Counted from the stretch's first letter, positions 24,892 to 34,167 are shown. The stretch: 36,915 bases of DNA from an uncultured Pseudomonadota bacterium (GCA_946480245.1 CAMLIZ010000033.1:1-36915), one strand, 5' to 3'. Program-made: numbers and translations. The notes: generated by a model from the letters alone, not told the origin.

Positions 24892-25764
24892 GTGAACGCA
24901 ACAGCGACGATGGACATCGCGCTCGCGCTGTGTGCCTACCTGCTGCTCGTGTCAGTCGCGGTGGCGCTGCTGATGCTGCCCGCTTTGCGCCGCAACGTGT
25001 CCGGCTGGACACGCCGGCGCGCGGGTGGGGGCGGGCGTGCGCTGAGTCGCGCCGTCCACGCTGTGTCGGCGTGCGCCAACGCTCTCGGCGGCCGCGTGAC
25101 GCGCGCGTCGCGCCGAGTCAGCCGCTGGAACGCGCGCCTCTGGAGCCTGGCCGTCGCGCTGCTGCTGGCCCTGGCCGGGCCGGCACTGCTTGCGCTTTGG
25201 TTGGGCAGCGGCCGCTGGCTCGAAGGCTACGACGACACCACGCGCACGCGCATCGACCCGCACATTGCAGCGCTGCTGCAGGGCGAGCAGCTGGTGCCGC
25301 CCGAGCCGCTGCCACCGGAGACGTTCAGCACCCGCGAAGCCGAAGCCCAGCGCCCTCTGCTGGCCAGTGCCAGCCGCGAATGGGCCGCGCTCGACGCCGA
25401 CTTCCGTCAGCGGCTGCTGCTCGTGTTCAAGCTGATGGACGAGCAGCACGGCTACCGCATGGTGCTGCTCGAGGGCTATCGCAGCCCCCAGCGCCAGGCC
25501 CTGCTGCGCAACCGTGGCCCGCAGGTGACACGCGCCGGCGCCAATGAAAGCTATCACCAGTTCGGCCTGGCGGCCGACTGCGCGTTCTACCGGGACGGGC
25601 AGCTCGTGATCAGCGAGCAAGACGCGTGGGCACGCCGCGGCTACGAGCTCTACGGCCAGGTGGCCGAATCGGTAGGGCTGGTGTGGGGCGGGCGCTGGAG
25701 TTCTATCGTCGACTTGGGCCACGTCGAACTACACCGCAGCGGCACCGGCACCGGCGCTCGATAG
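24892..25764 (+). CDS. TagX-like M15-family peptidoglycan peptidase with N-terminal membrane anchor
   Basis: A 290-residue protein with two hydrophobic segments in the first third (IALALCAYLLLVSVAVALLM; then LWSLAVALLLALAGPALLAL) and a periplasmic C-terminal peptidase domain of the VanY/M15 type. Metal-binding motifs are visible: SYHQFGLAADCAF (the S-x-H-x-x-G-x-A-x-D pattern) and, near the end, DLGHVEL, with the last His. TagX of Acinetobacter is a membrane-anchored M15-like L,D-endopeptidase that opens the cell wall for T6SS assembly, and the position beside PAAR and tssM fits this role. GTG 24892 with AGGGG upstream is preferred; ATG 24910 is possible. It could instead be a general wall hydrolase. 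Confidence 0.8.
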   Translation: MNATATMDIALALCAYLLLVSVAVALLMLPALRRNVSGWTRRRAGGGGRALSRAVHAVSACANALGGRVTRASRRVSRWNARLWSLAVALLLALAGPALLALWLGSGRWLEGYDDTTRTRIDPHIAALLQGEQLVPPEPLPPETFSTREAEAQRPLLASASREWAALDADFRQRLLLVFKLMDEQHGYRMVLLEGYRSPQRQALLRNRGPQVTRAGANESYHQFGLAADCAFYRDGQLVISEQDAWARRGYELYGQVAESVGLVWGGRWSSIVDLGHVELHRSGTGTGAR

Positions 25765-25784
25765 GCACAACACAGGGAGAACAC

Positions 25785-26051
25785 ATGGCACGACCCTTCA
25801 TCGTGATCGGCGACGGCACCGACCATGGCGGCACCGTGGTGGAGGCCTCGCCCACCAGCGACACCGGCGGCAAGCGCATCGCCCGCGTGGGCGACAAGGT
25901 CACCTGCCCGAAGCGCGGCCACGGCCCCACCACCATCGTGAGCGGCGATCCCACGATGCTGATCGACGGCCAGCCCGCCGCACGCCACGGCGACAAGTGC
26001 GCCTGCGGCGCGACGCTGATCGCGTCGCAGGCCGTCAGCACCGACATCTGA
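25785..26051 (+). CDS. PAAR-repeat spike-tip protein
   Basis: An 88-residue stand-alone PAAR protein that caps VgrG and sharpens the spike. It has the usual short repeats (GGTVVEASPTSDTGGKRIAR; GDKVTCPKRGHGPTTIVSGD; LIDGQPAARHGDKCACG). The Cys and His residues at TCPKRGHG and RHGDKCACG are in place to bind the zinc ion. ATG 25785 has AGGGAGA upstream. No effector domain is fused to it, and the frame upstream of the start is antisense-like sequence only. Confidence 0.92.
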   Translation: MARPFIVIGDGTDHGGTVVEASPTSDTGGKRIARVGDKVTCPKRGHGPTTIVSGDPTMLIDGQPAARHGDKCACGATLIASQAVSTDI

Positions 26052-26081
26052 GGCACGGTCCACGCCGTTCTGCGCCCCACC

Positions 26082-27464
26082 ATGTCCCGCTTCCTGCGTC
26101 TGATCTTCCTGACCCTGCTCGCGGCCGCGCTCATATGGGCGGCGGTGGTGTGGCACTGGCAGCGCACGCAGCGGGTGATCGACATGCGCGACCTCGTGCT
26201 GTACCTGCTGGTGCTGCCGTTGCTGGTGGTGGGCGGCGCGCTCGCGCTGCGCTGGGCATGGCGACGCGCGGCGGCTGCGCAGATGCCGCGTCCATCTGCC
26301 GGACCGGCAACATCCGGTGCCGAAGCAAGCGACGCGCCGCAACTCCAAAGGACCATTCGTGTGCTGGCGCAGGGCGTGGCGCTGCCGGGCGCGGCCGATG
26401 CTGCTGCAGCGCTCCAGCTCGCGGCCGACTCGCCGCCACTGCAACTGGACGCCGCATTCCGTGACCGCGACGGCCTGGGCGTGTTCACGCGCCGCCATGC
26501 CGGTGTGCCGGCAGGCACTTGCGATCGCGCGCAGGCGCTGTTGCAGCTGTGCATGGACCCGGTACTGCAGCAGTTGCAGGCCCGGGCAGAGGCGTACCGA
26601 GCCGCCGAGCCGGCCGCGCCGCCGCCGGCCCACCCCACTCTCACCGCGCCGCGGCGGCCCGCGCCGCGCAAGCCGGTGCTGCACGTCCTGTGGGGCGTTG
26701 CCGAGTCGGCGCCCGCCGGCGACATCGACGCATCGGGGGCCGCGCAGGTGAACGCCTGGGCGCAACAGCTGCCGGCCTTCGACTGGCAGCTCGAGATCGC
26801 CCGCGTGCGCAGCGGCGAGGCGCTGCTGCTGCAGGCCGAGCGACGCCTCGTGCTGGCCCAGCGCGATAGCCACGACGATGCAGTTCTGTTGATCGCCGCG
26901 CAGTCGTGGCTTGACGAGCGCCGCATCGAGCAGCTCGAAGCGCAGGGCCAGCTGTTCAGCGCGCAACACCACGGCGGCGTGATGCCTGGCGAAGCGGCGG
27001 CAGCGCTGCTGCTGGCAACGCCCGCCGAATCGCGCGGCGCCGCCACGGTGCAACTGCACCGGCTGGCGGCTCAGCGACGCGACAAGGCCGCCGATCACCC
27101 GGGACGCATCCGCGGTGACGTGCTAGCCGAGGCGATCAACCACGCTGTCAAGCTGGCGCAGCAGCCGGTCGACCAGATCTCGCTCGTCGTGAGCGACACC
27201 GACCTGCGCCCCTCGCGCACCGGCGAGCTCTTCGATGCATTGCAGGACGCCGCCGCGCCGCTTGCCCGTGCCGAGCTGTGCCGCTGCATCGGCGCGGTCA
27301 CCGGCGCCGTGGGCATCGTGTCGGCGCCACTTGCCTTGGCGCTTGCCGCCGCCCAGGTGCAGCAGCACCGCGAGCCGGTGCTGCTGCTCACCCATGCCGA
27401 CCCCTTCGACCGCCTCGCCGCCGTGCTGAGCGCGCCTGCTTCCCAAGTGCCTGCTGTGCCATGA
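26082..27464 (+). CDS. Uncharacterised T6SS-cluster membrane protein with possible thiolase-like C-terminus
   Basis: A 460-residue protein of unknown function. Two membrane helices at the N-terminus (about 7-26, LIFLTLLAAALIWAAVVWHW; and 38-60, LVLYLLVLPLLVVGGALAL) are followed by a soluble region of some 380 residues. The C-terminal part (GELFDALQDAAAPLARAELCRCIGAVTGAVGIVSAPLALALAA, in outline) recalls the last strands and helices of beta-ketoacyl-synthase/thiolase-fold proteins. I see no full catalytic triad, and this resemblance is weak evidence. Its stop overlaps the tssM start (ATGA), and it follows PAAR by 30 bases, so it is firmly part of the operon. Confidence 0.7.
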   Translation: MSRFLRLIFLTLLAAALIWAAVVWHWQRTQRVIDMRDLVLYLLVLPLLVVGGALALRWAWRRAAAAQMPRPSAGPATSGAEASDAPQLQRTIRVLAQGVALPGAADAAAALQLAADSPPLQLDAAFRDRDGLGVFTRRHAGVPAGTCDRAQALLQLCMDPVLQQLQARAEAYRAAEPAAPPPAHPTLTAPRRPAPRKPVLHVLWGVAESAPAGDIDASGAAQVNAWAQQLPAFDWQLEIARVRSGEALLLQAERRLVLAQRDSHDDAVLLIAAQSWLDERRIEQLEAQGQLFSAQHHGGVMPGEAAAALLLATPAESRGAATVQLHRLAAQRRDKAADHPGRIRGDVLAEAINHAVKLAQQPVDQISLVVSDTDLRPSRTGELFDALQDAAAPLARAELCRCIGAVTGAVGIVSAPLALALAAAQVQQHREPVLLLTHADPFDRLAAVLSAPASQVPAVP

Positions 27465-30400
27465 CCATGAGCCGTTTCTGGAGTCTTCTCACCGATGTGC
27501 GCGTGCTCAGCGTGATCGGTGTGCTCGCGCTCGCCGCCTTCCTGTTCGTCGGCGCGGACGCGCTCAGCATCGCGCTGGTGTGGGCCGGCCTCGCGCTCGG
27601 CGCCGTGCTGCTCTTGTGGCTCGTGGTGTGGGCCGTCAGGCGCCGGCGCGCGCGCCGTGCCGCGCAGGGCCTGGAGCAGGCGCTGGAGCAGCAGGGGGAG
27701 CGCGCCGTCAGGAAGGCTCCGCGCGGGGTTCGGCCCGAGGTGGACGCCCTGCGCAAGCGCATGAGTGCCGCGGTCAAGACCATCAAGACCTCGCGCCTGG
27801 GCCAGCTCTCCGGCTCGGCCGCGTTGTACGAGCTGCCCTGGTACATGGTGATCGGCAACCCGGCCGCCGGCAAGAGCACGGCCGTCGTGCGCTCGGGCCT
27901 GAAGTTTCCGTTTGCCGAGCAGACCGACAACATCATTCAGGGCATCGGCGGCACGCGCAATTGCGACTGGTTTTTCACCAGCGAGGCGATCCTCCTCGAT
28001 ACCGCCGGCCGCTATGCCGTGCACGAGGAGGACCGCGACGAATGGCGCGGCTTTCTCTCCCTGCTCAAGAAGCACCGGCCGAAGGCGCCCATCAACGGCA
28101 TCCTCATCGCGGCCAGCGTGGCCGACATCGTCGGCAACCGGCCCGACTTCGCGATCACGCTCGCCAAGCAGCTGCGCCAGCGCGTGCAGGAGCTCACCGA
28201 CCAGCTGGAGGTGTTTGCGCCGGTGTACGTGATGTTCACCAAGGCCGACCTGATCGCCGGCTTCGCCGAGTTCTTCGAAGACCGTGACCCGGCCGAACGC
28301 GATCGCGTGTGGGGCGCCACCTTGCCCTACCAGGCCGACGGCCGCATCGACGCGATCGCGCAATTCGACGCCCGCTTCGACGAGCTGTTCGCCGGCCTGA
28401 AGGAAATGTCGGTCACGCGCATGGCGATGCACCGCGGACAGGGGCTGCCACCCGGCGTGCTCACGTTCCCGCTCGAGTTCGCCGCGCTCAAGCCCGCGCT
28501 GCGCTCGTTCATCGCCACGCTGTTCGAGGACAACCCCTATCAGTACCGGCCGATCTTCCGCGGCTTCTACTTCAGCAGCGCCGTGCAGGAGGGCTCGTCG
28601 AACAGCCGCGCCAGCGAGCGCATTGCTCAGCAGTTCGCGCTCGACCTCAAGCCGCGCGACACGGCCGCGGTGTATTCACAGAACGGCTTCTTCCTAAAGG
28701 ATCTGTTCCAGAAAGTGGTGTTCGCCGACCGGCACCTGGTGCGCCAGCACGCCAGCCGCAACAAGATCCGGCTGCGCTACGCCACCTTCGCCGCCTCGGT
28801 CGTGCTGCTGGGCGCGATGCTCGGCGGCTGGGCCTGGTCGTATGCCGGCAACCGGCAGCTGCTGGCCAACGTGGACGCTGATGTCGCGAAGGCGGTGAAG
28901 CTGCAGCAGGACCGCACCGACCTGCAGTCGCGCATCGAGGCACTCGAGATCCTGCAGGACCGCATCGAGCAACTGCATGCCTGGCGCGAGAGCCGCCCCG
29001 TCGGTGTGGGCCTGGGGCTGTACCAGGGCGACGCGGTGGAGCGCAAGCTGCGCGACGAGTATCTCGCCGGCGTGCGCGAGCTGATGCTGCAGCCGGTGGC
29101 CGAGAGCATCGAGGGCTACCTGGCCGAAGTGAACGCGCATGCCGACCAGCTGCAGCCGATGCCGCAGCTGCCCGCCTCGGGCGCGGCGAGCGTGCACGCG
29201 GTGAAGACCGGCAGCACCGCCGGCGGCGGCTACCAGGTGGCTGCGGTGGACAGCGTGGAGGATGCCTACAACGCGCTCAAGACCTACCTGATGCTGGCCG
29301 ACCGCAGTCGCATGGAGCAAGGCCACCTGGCCGACCAGATCACCCGCTTCTGGCGCGGCTGGCTCGAATCCAACCGCGGCACCATGCCCCGCGAGCAGCT
29401 GATCCGCAGCGCCGAACGCATGCTCAGCTTCACGCTCGCGCAACTCGCCGACCCCGAGTTTCCGCAACTGAAGAACAACCTCACGCTGGTCGACAACACG
29501 CGCGAGAACCTGCGCCGCGTGGTGCGCGGCATGCCGGCGCGCGAGCGCGTGTACAGCGAAATCAAGTCGCGTGCGTCGACCCGCTTCGCGCCGATGACCG
29601 TGCTGCGCATCGTGGGCGACGCCGATCGCGAGGTGGTCGCCGGCTCCTACTCGATCAACGGCGCGTTCACCCGCGAGGCCTGGCAGCAATACGTGGAGCC
29701 CGCGATCAAGGAGGCCGCCAACAAGGAGCTGCAGAGCACCGACTGGGTGCTCAAGACCGCCGTGCGCGACGACCTCACGCTCGAAGGCAGCCCGCAGCAG
29801 ATCCAGCAGGCGCTGGTACAGATGTACAAGACCGAGTACGTGGCCGAATGGCAGAAGTTCCTGCGCGGCATCACGGTGCAGGAGTTCGGCAGCTTCGACA
29901 CCGCAGTGCTGCGCATGAACCGGCTGGGCGACCCGTCGGGCTCCCCGGTGTACAAGGTGCTGCAGACGCTGTACGACCAGACCTCCTGGGACAACCCCTC
30001 TCTGCTGAACGAGCAGCTGAAGGACACACAGCGCGGCGTCGTGCAGTGGTTCAAGCAGGTGATCCTGCGCCAGGCACCGTCACGTGTAGAGCTGGACGTG
30101 AAGCTCGACGGTCCGAACGTCCAGGTGCCGATGGGCCCGGTGGGCAAGGAGTTCGCCGCCCTTGGCCGGCTGATGAACGCGCGCAGCGGCACACCGTCGC
30201 TCGCACGCGGATACCTCGACCAGTTGGCCAAGATCCGCAGCAGCTTCAACCAGATCAAGAACCAGGGTGACCCGGGCCCTGCGTCGCGCAAGCTGATGGC
30301 GCAGACGCTGGATGGCAGCGGCTCCGATTTGTCCGAGGCGCTGCGCTTCGTCGACGAGCAGATGCTCACGGGCATGAGCGACAGCGCCAAGAGCGCGCTG

Positions 30401-31276
30401 CGGCCGCTGCTGGTTCGCCCGCTGATGCAGGCCTTCGCGGTGCTGGTGCCGCCGGCCGAAGCGGAGGTCAACCGCATCTGGACCGCGCAGGTATACGAGC
30501 CGTTCCAGCGCAGCCTCGCCCCCAAGTACCCGTTCGACACCGGGTCGCGCGTGGAGGCCGGGCCGGCGGAGATCGCGAAGGTGTTCGGCCCCGACGGCGC
30601 GATCGCGCGCTTCCAGGGCGAGGCACTGGGCACGCTGGTGCTGCGGCGCGGCGACGAGATCAGTGCACGCCAGTGGGCCGAGATGGGCATGCACCTGAAT
30701 CCGGAGTTCACGGCGCAGTTCACGCGCTGGGTGTCGCCGCTCAACGGCGCGGGCGGCAGCGCGCCAGCCGGCGGCGCCGCCGCAGCGCAGGCGTCGCAGA
30801 CGCGCTTCCAGATCATGCCCACGCCGGTGTCCGGGCTCAGCGAGTACACGATCGAGATCGACGGCCAGCAGCTGCGCTACCGCAACAGCGCGCCCGCCTG
30901 GAACGACTTCGTCTGGCCGGGCCCACGCCCAGGCACCGGCGTGCACATCACCGGCGTCACCTTCGATGGCCGTACCGTGGAGTTCCTCGCAGAGCCGGGC
31001 GCCTTCGGCCTCGAGCGCATGGTGTCGGCCGCGCAGCACACGCGTCTGGCGCCGTCGCTGTTCGAGCTCACCTGGCCGAAGGACAAGCTCGCCGTCAGCG
31101 TGAAGCTGCGCATCGTCAGCACGCCGGGCGAGGTGACGGCGGCGGGCGCCACCGCGGAATCGGCCTCGGGCGCCAACGTGTTGCGCGGCGTGAAGCTGCC
31201 CGCGGCGGTCACGCTGGTCGCCTCACCAGCGGCACCGGCCAGCGGCGTGGTGGCCAGCGCGGAGACGGGGCGATGA
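27461..31276 (+). CDS. tssM: T6SS membrane-complex protein TssM (IcmF family)
   Basis: A 1271-residue inner-membrane protein spanning to the outer membrane and forming the trans-envelope channel with TssL and TssJ. Two N-terminal helices (about 17-33 and 38-57) precede the cytoplasmic NTPase-like domain with Walker A GNPAAGKS (132-139) and the DTAGRYAVHEEDRDEW block. A third helix lies at about 437-457. The periplasmic part includes FRGFYFSSAVQEG and the C-terminal FVWPGPRPGTGVHI region typical of IcmF. ATG 27461 is in an ATGA overlap with the previous gene; ATG 27467 is an alternative. The stop overlaps tagF (ATGA). Confidence 0.97.
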   Translation: MTMSRFWSLLTDVRVLSVIGVLALAAFLFVGADALSIALVWAGLALGAVLLLWLVVWAVRRRRARRAAQGLEQALEQQGERAVRKAPRGVRPEVDALRKRMSAAVKTIKTSRLGQLSGSAALYELPWYMVIGNPAAGKSTAVVRSGLKFPFAEQTDNIIQGIGGTRNCDWFFTSEAILLDTAGRYAVHEEDRDEWRGFLSLLKKHRPKAPINGILIAASVADIVGNRPDFAITLAKQLRQRVQELTDQLEVFAPVYVMFTKADLIAGFAEFFEDRDPAERDRVWGATLPYQADGRIDAIAQFDARFDELFAGLKEMSVTRMAMHRGQGLPPGVLTFPLEFAALKPALRSFIATLFEDNPYQYRPIFRGFYFSSAVQEGSSNSRASERIAQQFALDLKPRDTAAVYSQNGFFLKDLFQKVVFADRHLVRQHASRNKIRLRYATFAASVVLLGAMLGGWAWSYAGNRQLLANVDADVAKAVKLQQDRTDLQSRIEALEILQDRIEQLHAWRESRPVGVGLGLYQGDAVERKLRDEYLAGVRELMLQPVAESIEGYLAEVNAHADQLQPMPQLPASGAASVHAVKTGSTAGGGYQVAAVDSVEDAYNALKTYLMLADRSRMEQGHLADQITRFWRGWLESNRGTMPREQLIRSAERMLSFTLAQLADPEFPQLKNNLTLVDNTRENLRRVVRGMPARERVYSEIKSRASTRFAPMTVLRIVGDADREVVAGSYSINGAFTREAWQQYVEPAIKEAANKELQSTDWVLKTAVRDDLTLEGSPQQIQQALVQMYKTEYVAEWQKFLRGITVQEFGSFDTAVLRMNRLGDPSGSPVYKVLQTLYDQTSWDNPSLLNEQLKDTQRGVVQWFKQVILRQAPSRVELDVKLDGPNVQVPMGPVGKEFAALGRLMNARSGTPSLARGYLDQLAKIRSSFNQIKNQGDPGPASRKLMAQTLDGSGSDLSEALRFVDEQMLTGMSDSAKSALRPLLVRPLMQAFAVLVPPAEAEVNRIWTAQVYEPFQRSLAPKYPFDTGSRVEAGPAEIAKVFGPDGAIARFQGEALGTLVLRRGDEISARQWAEMGMHLNPEFTAQFTRWVSPLNGAGGSAPAGGAAAAQASQTRFQIMPTPVSGLSEYTIEIDGQQLRYRNSAPAWNDFVWPGPRPGTGVHITGVTFDGRTVEFLAEPGAFGLERMVSAAQHTRLAPSLFELTWPKDKLAVSVKLRIVSTPGEVTAAGATAESASGANVLRGVKLPAAVTLVASPAAPASGVVASAETGR

Positions 31277-32262
31277 GCCGGCAACGATCGCCCGTCACGC
31301 TCGCGTGGTTCGGCAAGCTGCCTGCGCGCGGCGACTTCGTGCGCAGCGCGGGCCATGCGCAGTTCACGCAAATCCTCGACCGTTGGCTCACTCAGGGCAT
31401 GGAGCTGGTGGCCGCGGACACACGCTGGAAGCTCGCCTACGACCAGGTGGCGCCCTCGCACTTCGCGTTCCTCGGCACGCAAGGCCGCGTGGCGCTGGCC
31501 GGGCACCTGACGGCCAGCGTCGATGCGTCGGGGCGCCGTTTCCCGTTCGTGATGGCCGGCATGTTCGATGTGCCGGCGCCATCACAAGGCTTCCTGGCCA
31601 GCTCACCCACGGCGCTGGCCCGGCTGTGGACCCGGCTGGATGCGCTGTCGCGCCAAGCCTGTGCGCGCGACACCGATCTGGGGCCGCTGCTGGCCGACGC
31701 CGCAGGCACGCAGGTGGAGGTGGACGTGGAGGCGGACAGCTACGCGCCGGCGTTCGCCGATTTCCTCGGCATCCAGACGCTCGGCGCGCTGGAGGCGCAG
31801 CTTCGCCAGGCGGGGCACGCCGTATCGCTGCGCCAGACCTTGCTGGCGATCGGGCTGCTGCTGCAGCCGCTGGTCACGCAAGGCGTCGCGCAACTGGAGC
31901 GCGGGCTGGTGCTGCCCGCGCCGCAGGACCCGCTGTATCGGCCGCTGGTGTGCTCGCTGTGGCTCGCGCTGATCACGCCCTTCGTGCATCGGCACGACTG
32001 CGAGCTTGCGGTGTTCCTGCGCTCGCAGCCGCAGCACCAGCTGGTGGTGGGTTTCAATGGTGCCTCGGCGCGCACCTTCCGCGCGCTGATCGATCCAGCG
32101 GCGGCGCGCGACGACCTGATCTCGCTGGCCGATGCCGAGTGGGTGGAGGAGCTGGTGGGCCAGTCCTACGGCGTGCGCAAGCTGTCCAGCCACCTCGAGC
32201 AACCCGAGCTTCCACTGCAGGCCGCGTTCGACGGTTTCATCGAAGCCTTTCTGGGGCAATGA
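31273..32262 (+). CDS. tagF: T6SS accessory protein TagF
   Basis: A 329-residue cytoplasmic TagF-family protein. The N-terminal signature (TLAWFGKLPARGDFVR, then LDRWLTQGME and APSHFAFLG) is unmistakable. TagF homologues repress T6SS assembly after translation, in Pseudomonas by sequestering Fha and in parallel with the PpkA/PppA phosphorylation pathway. Neither Fha nor the kinase/phosphatase is encoded in this window. The C-terminal half (about 150-329) is less conserved, with LGIQTLGALEAQLRQAG. ATG 31273 overlaps the tssM stop, and its own TGA overlaps the next gene's ATG; the frame open upstream of 31273 is a shadow of tssM. Confidence 0.93.
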   Translation: MSRQRSPVTLAWFGKLPARGDFVRSAGHAQFTQILDRWLTQGMELVAADTRWKLAYDQVAPSHFAFLGTQGRVALAGHLTASVDASGRRFPFVMAGMFDVPAPSQGFLASSPTALARLWTRLDALSRQACARDTDLGPLLADAAGTQVEVDVEADSYAPAFADFLGIQTLGALEAQLRQAGHAVSLRQTLLAIGLLLQPLVTQGVAQLERGLVLPAPQDPLYRPLVCSLWLALITPFVHRHDCELAVFLRSQPQHQLVVGFNGASARTFRALIDPAAARDDLISLADAEWVEELVGQSYGVRKLSSHLEQPELPLQAAFDGFIEAFLGQ

Positions 32263-33038
32263 CGATGCGTTCCCTTTCCCTGAGTCTTCTCCTGGCGGTG
32301 CTGCCGCTTGCCGCACTTGCGCAGAACGCCGCACAACCGAACGCCGTGGTTGTGGCCGGCACGGTACCCGACGAGGGTACGCGCCAAGCCATCCTGCAGC
32401 GCGCGCGCGAGGTGTATGGAGCCGACCGCGTGGTTGACCAACTGGCCATCGGCCCGGTGGTGGCGCCGCCCAACTGGAGCTCCTACGTGCAACGGATGAT
32501 CTCGCCCAGCCTGAAGCAAGTGAGCCGCGGCGAGCTCGCCATCAGCGGCAACACGGTCGACATTCAAGGCGAGGTGGGCAACGAGGCGACGCGCCAGCAG
32601 TTGGTGAGCGCGATGTCCACGCAGCTGAACCCGACCTACGTGGTGCGCAATGCGTTGCGCGTGCCGTCGGGCGAGCAGGCGGTGCTGGACAACGCGCTCG
32701 CCAATCGCGTGGTGGAGTTCGAATCCGGCAGCGCCACTCTCACGCCCAAGGGGGTGGCGGTGCTCGACGAGATCGTGCAAGCGCTGAAGACGCTACCGAC
32801 CGGCCGCAAGGTGCAGGTGATCGGCCACACCGACAACCTGGGCGACCGCGACGCCAACATCGCGCTGTCCGGTGCGCGCGCCGACGCGGTCAAGGCCTAC
32901 CTCGTGGGCCATTCGATCCCCGCTGCCATGATCGAGACCTCCGGTGTCGGGCCCGACCGGCCGGTGGCCAGCAATGCCAGCGCCGACGGGCGCGCGCGCA
33001 ACCGGCGCATCGAGTTCCGCGTGTCGCAGCAGCCGTAG
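32259..33038 (+). CDS. OmpA-C/BON periplasmic protein of the T6SS cluster (TagN-like)
   Basis: A 259-residue exported protein: signal peptide (MTMRSLSLSLLLAVLPLAALAQ), then two BON-like alpha/beta units (VVVAGTVPDEGTRQAIL; ISGNTVDIQGEVGNEATRQ), then a C-terminal OmpA domain. The OmpA part has the peptidoglycan-binding residues in VIGHTDNLGDRDANIALSGARADAV and DGRARNRRIEFRV. It should bind the wall and could anchor the membrane complex, since TssL here lacks such a domain. An OmpA-like gene (tagN) sits in the same neighbourhood in Acinetobacter clusters. It starts in an ATGA overlap with tagF; the longer open frame from 31305 is not a real fusion. It is convergent with tssA. Confidence 0.85.
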   Translation: MTMRSLSLSLLLAVLPLAALAQNAAQPNAVVVAGTVPDEGTRQAILQRAREVYGADRVVDQLAIGPVVAPPNWSSYVQRMISPSLKQVSRGELAISGNTVDIQGEVGNEATRQQLVSAMSTQLNPTYVVRNALRVPSGEQAVLDNALANRVVEFESGSATLTPKGVAVLDEIVQALKTLPTGRKVQVIGHTDNLGDRDANIALSGARADAVKAYLVGHSIPAAMIETSGVGPDRPVASNASADGRARNRRIEFRVSQQP

Positions 33039-33049
33039 CTGCCGCGCGC

Positions 33050-34132
33050 TCAGGGCGCGTTGCCGGTGGGCGGCTGCATGCCGAGCAGCTCTTCCAGGTG
33101 GGCCAGACTGCCTGCATCCTTGACCACCTCGCGCAGCCAGTCATGCAGCGGCATCTCGCCCCAGCGCGCCGCCTTGTCGGCCAGCAGCGCCACCGGGCTG
33201 TGCGGCTCCGTTCGGCGGAAGAAGTCCGCCACCGAGCGCAGCTGCTGCAACGCCTGCGCGCGCGTGCGCGGCTCACCAGTTGCGGCAGTCGGCGCACCTG
33301 CCGCGGAGGCCCCCGCCGCCGTGTCTTGATGGTCTGCAGCATCGATGCCCTCGGCGGCCATCGACGCCATGGATGGCGGCTGCAGTGCGCCGGCCTCGCG
33401 CGCCAACCGCTCCACCGCCCGGTGCGCATCGTCGAGCGCCTGCCGTGCGTGCACGAAGCTCGGTGCTTGGTCACCCAGCGCCGAATCCACCAGCGCCTGC
33501 AGCGCCTGCAACTGCTCGCGCGCACGGGCCAACGCCGCGAGGTTGTGGCGCCATGCCGCGACCGGCGTTTCGCGCCGCGCACGCTGCGTGTGCGCCACGC
33601 TCGCCTTGCCCTGCCCCAGTGTTGCGGCATGCTCGGGATCGCGCTCCATCGCCGCCTGAAGTTGCCGCGCTTCCTCCAGTTCGTTCAGAGAGAAGCGCCC
33701 CGCGGCACCTTCGGTGACAGGCAGCGCGCGCGCCAGGCGCTGCAGCTGACCGAGAAGCCAGCGGATGGCGCCAGCGCGCTGTTCCAGATCACCCTCCTCG
33801 GGTTGCGGGTGCAGACCCTCCCAGAACGAGTGGCAGACGGTGACGCAGTCGGTCAAGGCCTGCGCCAGCCCCGGGTAGCCCTGTACCTGCGCGAGCGCCT
33901 CCACCCGCCACACCAGCAGCCGCAGATCCTTGGTGCGCTCGCGCAGCAGGGCGTCGCAATGCGACACCACCGCAGGCCAGTCGGCGCACTTCAATGCCGT
34001 GACCCATTCGCCCTGATCGAGCGTGGGGTCGTCCTCGCGGCGCAGTTCCTGAATCGCGTCGAACTCGGCAGAGAACGTGAGATCGTCACCACATGGATGG
34101 GACGAGGCGATCGGCATCAGCAGGTCGGTCAT
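33050..34132 (-). CDS. tssA: T6SS cap/baseplate protein TssA
   Basis: A 360-residue TssA (ImpA family) that helps baseplate assembly and coordinates sheath growth. The N-terminal ImpA_N domain (PIASSHPCGDDLTFSAEFDAI; LRLLVWRVEALAQ; GLAQALTDCV) is followed by a helical middle with a low-complexity Ala/Gly/Thr linker. The C-terminal domain includes ALQQLRSVADFFRRTEPHSPVALLADKAARW. ATG 34132 (MTDLLMPIASSHP) is chosen over the longer frame from 34336, which is antisense-like. It is convergent with the OmpA gene, with 11 bases between stops, and is the last gene of the T6SS set. Confidence 0.93.
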   Translation of the reverse strand: MTDLLMPIASSHPCGDDLTFSAEFDAIQELRREDDPTLDQGEWVTALKCADWPAVVSHCDALLRERTKDLRLLVWRVEALAQVQGYPGLAQALTDCVTVCHSFWEGLHPQPEEGDLEQRAGAIRWLLGQLQRLARALPVTEGAAGRFSLNELEEARQLQAAMERDPEHAATLGQGKASVAHTQRARRETPVAAWRHNLAALARAREQLQALQALVDSALGDQAPSFVHARQALDDAHRAVERLAREAGALQPPSMASMAAEGIDAADHQDTAAGASAAGAPTAATGEPRTRAQALQQLRSVADFFRRTEPHSPVALLADKAARWGEMPLHDWLREVVKDAGSLAHLEELLGMQPPTGNAP

Positions 34133-34167
34133 GGTGGGGCTGCAAGGGGAAAGCGGGAGCGCCGGCG

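Noticed and set aside
31305..33038. Possible TagF-OmpA fusion
   Set aside because: The OmpA frame is only open by chance across tagF; a signal peptide starts at 32259 in an ATGA overlap, so two separate proteins are made.
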